Assembly: GCA_963575745.1 (NCBI GenBank)
Contig: CAUYUJ010002703.1
Location: 7,501-67,500, forward strand
From: Prorocentrum cordatum
Lineage: Eukaryota; Sar; Dinophyceae; Prorocentrales; Prorocentraceae
DNA: 60,000 nt
Direction: 5' to 3'
In this document: positions 55,866 through 60,000 of the stretch, piece after piece
Layout of the letters: each line of letters starts with the position of its first letter
Numbering within the stretch: position 1 is the first letter of the stretch
Made by a program: the position numbers and the translations under genes
Notes under the pieces: generated by a model
Database searches by the model: none
What the model was told of the DNA's origin: nothing
What the model saw: only the letters and a program-made list of their open reading frames with translations

Positions 55866-56169
55866 CGCGATCCTACGACCCCATCTGCTCCGACCCCATC
55901 TGGGAGGCCTAGAGGCGAGAGGCCCAGACCTCCAGCGTATCGAACGTTTCGCCCTTTTCGGCCTCCCAGGGCCTCCGCTGGGCCCCAGGACCATCACAAA
56001 AACGACCCGGAGTGGAAAATGGGCCCCGAGAAAAGGGCTGGGACTTCGGGGGACCTGCATGCGAACAAACTAAAATATCAGATGTCGAGGCCGTCGCGTG
56101 CGGAGGCCTGGCCTCGGGTCGGACGAGAGGGTGGTGGTGGTGGTCGTAGAAGGAAGCGTTCGGGGGGGG

Positions 56170-56362
56170 AGCTGGCTCAGTGGGGGGACGCATCGGCTCG
56201 GAATCGGCAGTGCGTGGCCGATAGATCAGCGGTGTAGGCCCGCGATAGCGCATCTGGACGTTCCTGGGCGGAGTGGGCCGTCGGGCCCCTGGCGGCGATG
56301 AATGGCCGACTAGGGGTCGATGCATACCCCCTGAACCTACCCCTCCTGACGTTACCGTCAAG
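56170..56362 (+). mobile_element. DM4 element
   Basis: Left GAGCTGGCTCAGTGGGGGGA, core ATGGCCGACTAGGGGTCGAT, right CCCCTCCTGACGTTACCGTC. Confidence 0.55.
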
Positions 56363-57320
56363 GGTGGGGAGGGTCGCGAACCAGCTCATCGTAGCTGATC
56401 ACCACGGCGCCTCGCGGCGCCAGAAGGGCCCTGTCGTCGAAGACGAAACCAGCCGCGTGCAGCAAATGTTGCATCCCCTCGCTTTCCCCATCCCCCCTTT
56501 CCCAGAACTCCGACGTCGTCGCGATTTGTGTGCACCAACGCGGGCTCCGTCCCCGGAGGTCTGGACCCCTTCCCTGAACAGGCTTCTCGTCCCAAGCCGA
56601 AAAAAGGCCAAACGTAAGCCGTCCGCCGTGTTTGTGTTTTTTCTCCCAGACGGGGGGGCAGGTCACCTGGCCCCAGGGGTCAAAAGTCGACCCCCGGACC
56701 TCTCCTCCTGAAGTGCGTTCTGGCCAGAATTTGGAGGGGAGTCCAAACATGGCAACGAGAACGACCCTGGAGGCCCAAAAAGATCAACAACAGAAGCACG
56801 CCAAGAACCTCGAACGTCGACTTTGTTTTCACAATGACAGACAGCGGGGATTCTTATGACCCTACGGCCGCCAGGCGGCTGTGATGCTGTTTATGAAATC
56901 CGCGGCCCCAGAGGTCCCGACATCTTCCCTGGGTGTGGTTGTTCCTCCCTGTATCCATTTTTGATGGTCCGGAGTCCCGAAGAAGGCCCCCGAGGGCCGA
57001 AATCGACAAAAACGCCGCTTGAAAAATTCAGATCTTCGCACATCTGGGGACGCCCGAAGAGGGGAAACCAAAATATACCAATACCACCACTCTTTGGATC
57101 TCTGCCTGGGTGCGCTCTGACCAGAACTTCGAGTTGAATCCAGCCGTAGCAACAAGGCATCCCAAGAGGCTCAAAAAGGCGAAAACGAGAGAAACGTAGC
57201 TGTATCGGTAGATTGTCTTCCTCTCATCTACGGACGCCCGAACATCATTCTTCGCGCCGTATTGCGACGAGGGCCTCCCAGGGGGCTGAAAAAGGCGAAA
57301 ACGAAGGAAATTCAGCCGCA

Positions 57321-57466
57321 CCCTGAGATCCAACAATCACGACCAGGGCCCCGAACCCCACCTTCCTGCGCCATATTTTGAACCGCATCGATCTGTGACG
57401 GTCCCGGGGCCCGAAAACAGGCGAAAACGCCCCGCTCGGAAAAATTGAGACGCCAAGATCTCAGGG
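57321..57466 (+). mobile_element. DM7 element, complete
   Basis: 146 bp between CCCTGAGATC and GATCTCAGGG, a perfect 10 bp inverted end. The core is CCACCTTCCTGCGCCATATT and GGCGAAAACGCCCCGCTCGG. Confidence 0.75.
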
Positions 57467-57692
57467 TCCTCGGAGAAACCACGAGATACCGATGCCGCTA
57501 CTCCCCAGACCTCTCCCGGGGTGCGTTCTGACCAAAAGTTCGAGGCGACTCCAGCCGAGGCGACGAGGGCCACCCGGGAGGCCCACACAAAGGCGAACTC
57601 GAGGGAAGGTTATAGCTGGATCTCTTGTCGTCCCCACTCTTGCTGTGCCCACCGAGGTCGCCCCGCGAAAGCAGGCGCGGGCTTCGTCCGAC

Positions 57693-57796
57693 CCGGCGGC
57701 CGCCGAGCGGCTCGCGGAGCTCCAGGGCGCGCCCGAGGCAGGCGGCCAGCAGCGGGGGCCGCGAGGGCAGCTCTGGCCCGCTGGTGGACAGGATGC
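57693..57796 (-). CDS. Exon 1 of the NHR-like gene (most upstream island seen)
   Basis: The frame reads a leucine-rich helical stretch, core residues PLLAACLGRALELREPL, with nearly all codons ending in G or C. The proposed acceptor is GCAGAG|GCATCC (phase 1) and the donor is CGCCGG|GTCGG (phase 0), which would join in frame to exon 2. The upstream flank on this strand is a (GAG)n tract. No short direct repeat supports the exon 1-2 junction, so a further exon may lie between them. Confidence 0.5.
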
Positions 57797-57814
57797 CTCT
57801 GCTCTTGGGGAGGG

Positions 57815-58520
57815 TCCTCCTCCTCCTCCTCCTCCTCCTCCTCCTCCTCCTCCTCCTCCTCATCATCATCAACATCGCCCGCACCATCATCACCACCATC
57901 ATATCAGCATCATCATGATCATGATCATGATCATGATCATCATCATCGTCATCATCATCATCATCATCATCATCATCACCATCATAAGCATCATCATGAT
58001 TATCATCAGCATGATCATCACTAGCACCATCATCGTCAGCTTCATCATCACCATCAGCAGCATAATCATCATCAGCATCATCCTCAATAGCATCATCATC
58101 ACCATCAGCAGCATCATCCTCATTATGATCATGGCGACCATGAAAACCATCAGCATCAGCATCATCACCATCAGCAGCAACAGCATCACCAGCATCATCA
58201 GCATCATCACCATCAGCATCATCAGCATCATCATCATCACCATCATCAGCATCAGCATCATCCTCATCATCATCATTACCACCACCACCATCATCACCAT
58301 CACCATAATCGTCATCGTCATCGTCGTCATCATCATCCTCGTCCTCATCCTCATCCTCATCCTCGTCCTTATCCTCATCCTCATCCTCATCACCAGCATC
58401 AATATCACCGTCATCATCACCATCACCATCACCATCACCATCATCATCGTCATCATCATCATAATCAGCATCAGCATCATCAGCACCGGCATGATCATCA
58501 TCAGCATCATCATCGTCAGC

Positions 58521-58551
<31 letters not shown>

Positions 58552-58696
58552 ACAGCATCAACATCAGCATCATCACCAGCTACATAGCCATCATCAGCAT
58601 CATCAATATCGTCATCCTCATCATCATCCTCATCCGCCTCCTCATCCGCCTCCTCCTCCCCATCATCATCATAATCAACATCAGCATCATAATCCG

Positions 58697-58760
<64 letters not shown>

Positions 58761-59469
58761 GTCGTCATTATCATCACCACCATCACCACCACCATCACCA
58801 TCAGCATCAGCATCATCATCATCATCATGAGCATGATCATCATCACCACCATCATCATCATCGTCGTCATCATCATGATCATCATCATCATTATCATCGT
58901 CATCATCATCAGCATCATCATCATCATCATTATCATCATCTTCCTCCTCCTCCTCCATCCGCTTCCTCCACCCTCTCTCCTCCCTCCTCCCTCCACTCCT
59001 GCCCACTCCCTCCTCCTCATCCTCAATCCTCCCTCTCATCCTCCCTCCGTCCCTCCCTGTATCCCTCCCTCCCCCTCCTTCTTCCTGCATCCGCCCTTCT
59101 CTCTCCCCCCTCCTCCTCCTCCTCCTCCTCCTCCTCCTCCTCCTCCTCTCCTCCTCCTCCTCATCTTCCTCCCCCTCCTCCTCCTTCTCCTCCTCCTCCT
59201 CCTCCTTCCCACTCCTTCTCCTCCCTCCCTCCCTCCCTCGCTCCTCACTGCTCCTCCCTTTGCTTTGCGTACTCTCTCGTCGGCGATATATACATGTCCT
59301 GAGGAGGGTGAGCCTCCTCCTCCTCCTCCTCCTCCTCCTCCTCCTCCTCCTCCTCCTCCTCCGTCCTCCTCCTCCATCTCCTCCTCCATCTCCTTCTCCT
59401 CCTCCTCCTCCTCCTCCTCCTTCTCCTCCTCCTCCTCCTCCTCGTCCTCCTCGTCGTCCTCCTCCTCCT
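57815..59469 (+). repeat. (CTC)n, (CAT)n, (CTC)n compound microsatellite, about 1.65 kb
   Basis: CTC to 57865, then about 1.07 kb of CAT with CAG, CAC and CGT substitutions, then CTC to 59469. Two very long ORFs (673 and 707 codons) cross it but translate to Ile, Ser, Asp and Arg homopolymers. Confidence 0.95.
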
Positions 59470-59490
59470 CCCGTAGCCATTTTGTCTCTT
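59470..59490 (+). other. Relic of the dinoflagellate spliced leader
   Basis: CCGTAGCCATTTTGTCTCTTG matches 18 of 21 bases of the conserved dinoflagellate spliced leader, with the first 14 identical. It follows a long (CTC)n tract. It is not the SL-RNA gene, because no GT follows the leader at the expected place. Such relics are known where a trans-spliced mRNA was copied back into the genome. Confidence 0.7.
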
Positions 59491-59519
59491 GCGAGCATTG
59501 CAACTTCAGGTGAGAAATA

Positions 59520-59655
59520 CATCGGTAAGTTCGTCATCCCGCGTGTTGTGATGATCAAGACCTTGAGCTCCCTCCCGAACTTTGCAATGCCAGTGGCGAA
59601 ATTAATCGGTAAAATCGTCATTCCTGGCGTTGTAATTCATGTTCAAGACCCGCTT
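59520..59655 (+). repeat. Two diverged copies of a roughly 45 bp segment
   Basis: ATCGGTAAGTTCGTCATCCC near 59521 and ATCGGTAAAATCGTCATTCC near 59605 begin two copies, each running through GTTGT to TCAAGACC. The second copy ends at the ATG of the small ORF. Confidence 0.55.
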
Positions 59656-59794
59656 GAAGCAGGCGACCAAGGCCGGGAATCGCAATGGGGACCTCGTGAA
59701 GGCGAACGCCATCATGCTGAGCAAGTCGCAGGTCATCGGCGCCTTTGACTTCATGTGCATGAGCGGCTTGATCGTAAAGCAGGCTGAGGCCTGA
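59639..59794 (+). CDS. Small ORF downstream of the spliced-leader relic (51 codons)
   Basis: Starts at ATG 59639 and ends at TGA 59792. It reads MFKTRLKQATKAGNRNGDLV and later AFDFMCMSGLIVKQAEA; codons are mixed but protein-like. CAG|GTGAGAAAT at 59512 and CGGTAAGT at 59524 are donor-like, so upstream sequence may be intronic. An overlapping minus-strand ORF (59602-59952, 116 codons, start context ACCATGG) is an alternative. No family recognised. Confidence 0.35.
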   Translation: MFKTRLKQATKAGNRNGDLVKANAIMLSKSQVIGAFDFMCMSGLIVKQAEA

Positions 59795-60000
59795 GTGCGC
59801 TCCGCCGTGGCGGCGGGTGTTTGGGCTTGGCCTGGGTGGACTTTGTCGCCGCGGCTGGTCTCGCCTCGTTTGCGCCTTTTGGGCTTCTTGGGTCGTTCGG
59901 CCCACTCGTCGCCTCTGTTAGGTGCGGCTGGTTGGTGTGGGCTGTCTGCCATGGTTCCTGCTGGCCTCAGACAGCAGGGACCGTAGCGGGCAGTCTGCTC

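Noticed and set aside
57492-59621. Two very long ORFs (673 codons plus, 707 codons minus)
   Set aside because: They translate (CAT)n and (CTC)n into homopolymer-like Ile, Ser, Asp and Arg. Only the right edge of the minus ORF overlaps a real exon (exon 1).

Overview
This window looks like dinoflagellate nuclear DNA. The reasons are its very GC-rich, repeat-saturated sequence, a relic of the dinoflagellate spliced leader at 59470-59490, a PPR-type gene, the tail of a LINE-type retrotransposon, and above all a set of small exons separated by long introns that mostly begin with GC rather than GT. No rRNA, tRNA, CRISPR or bacterial operon structure is visible. The genus cannot be fixed from this sequence alone.

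The main content is one large gene on the minus strand, running from about 57.8 kb down to about 4.3 kb. I reconstructed it from 21 small exon-like islands (34-260 bp) that carry strongly G/C-ending codons. With one unresolved donor, the islands join in a single open frame of about 940 codons, and most junctions obey an AG|G rule. The protein is Ala/Gly/Pro-rich with leucine-rich amphipathic helical segments (HEAT/armadillo-like in style, no family recognised). It ends in a region resembling a Neuralized homology repeat (NHR) domain split over exons 19-21. Start and stop lie outside the window or are not recognisable. At many introns the bases at the donor are repeated at the acceptor (up to 14 bp), as expected if introns arrived as insertions that duplicate their target.

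The introns (0.3 to 10 kb) hold the other features. They carry at least ten families of short (about 130-200 bp) non-coding elements with terminal inverted repeats, here called DM1-DM10 (local names). DM3 has TTAA target sites. There are also trinucleotide tracts that often start right at a splice site, minisatellites (23 units of about 101 bp at 18469-20495; an 80-100 bp unit at 1257-2715; a 65 bp unit at 31960-32365; a 54 bp unit at 11266-11532), a 1.35 kb tandem segmental duplication (6.68-9.5 kb), a 5'-truncated LINE tail (35.2-36.2 kb) and a PPR-like gene with one frameshift nested in the 8.5 kb intron 3 (47.9-49.2 kb).

The right end (57.8-59.5 kb) is about 1.65 kb of (CTC)n and (CAT)n repeat. 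It is followed by a plus-strand unit that opens with the spliced-leader relic and a small ORF. The left end (1-3.5 kb) is minisatellite and simple repeat with no supported gene. Most long ORFs in the window are artefacts of repeats without stop codons.
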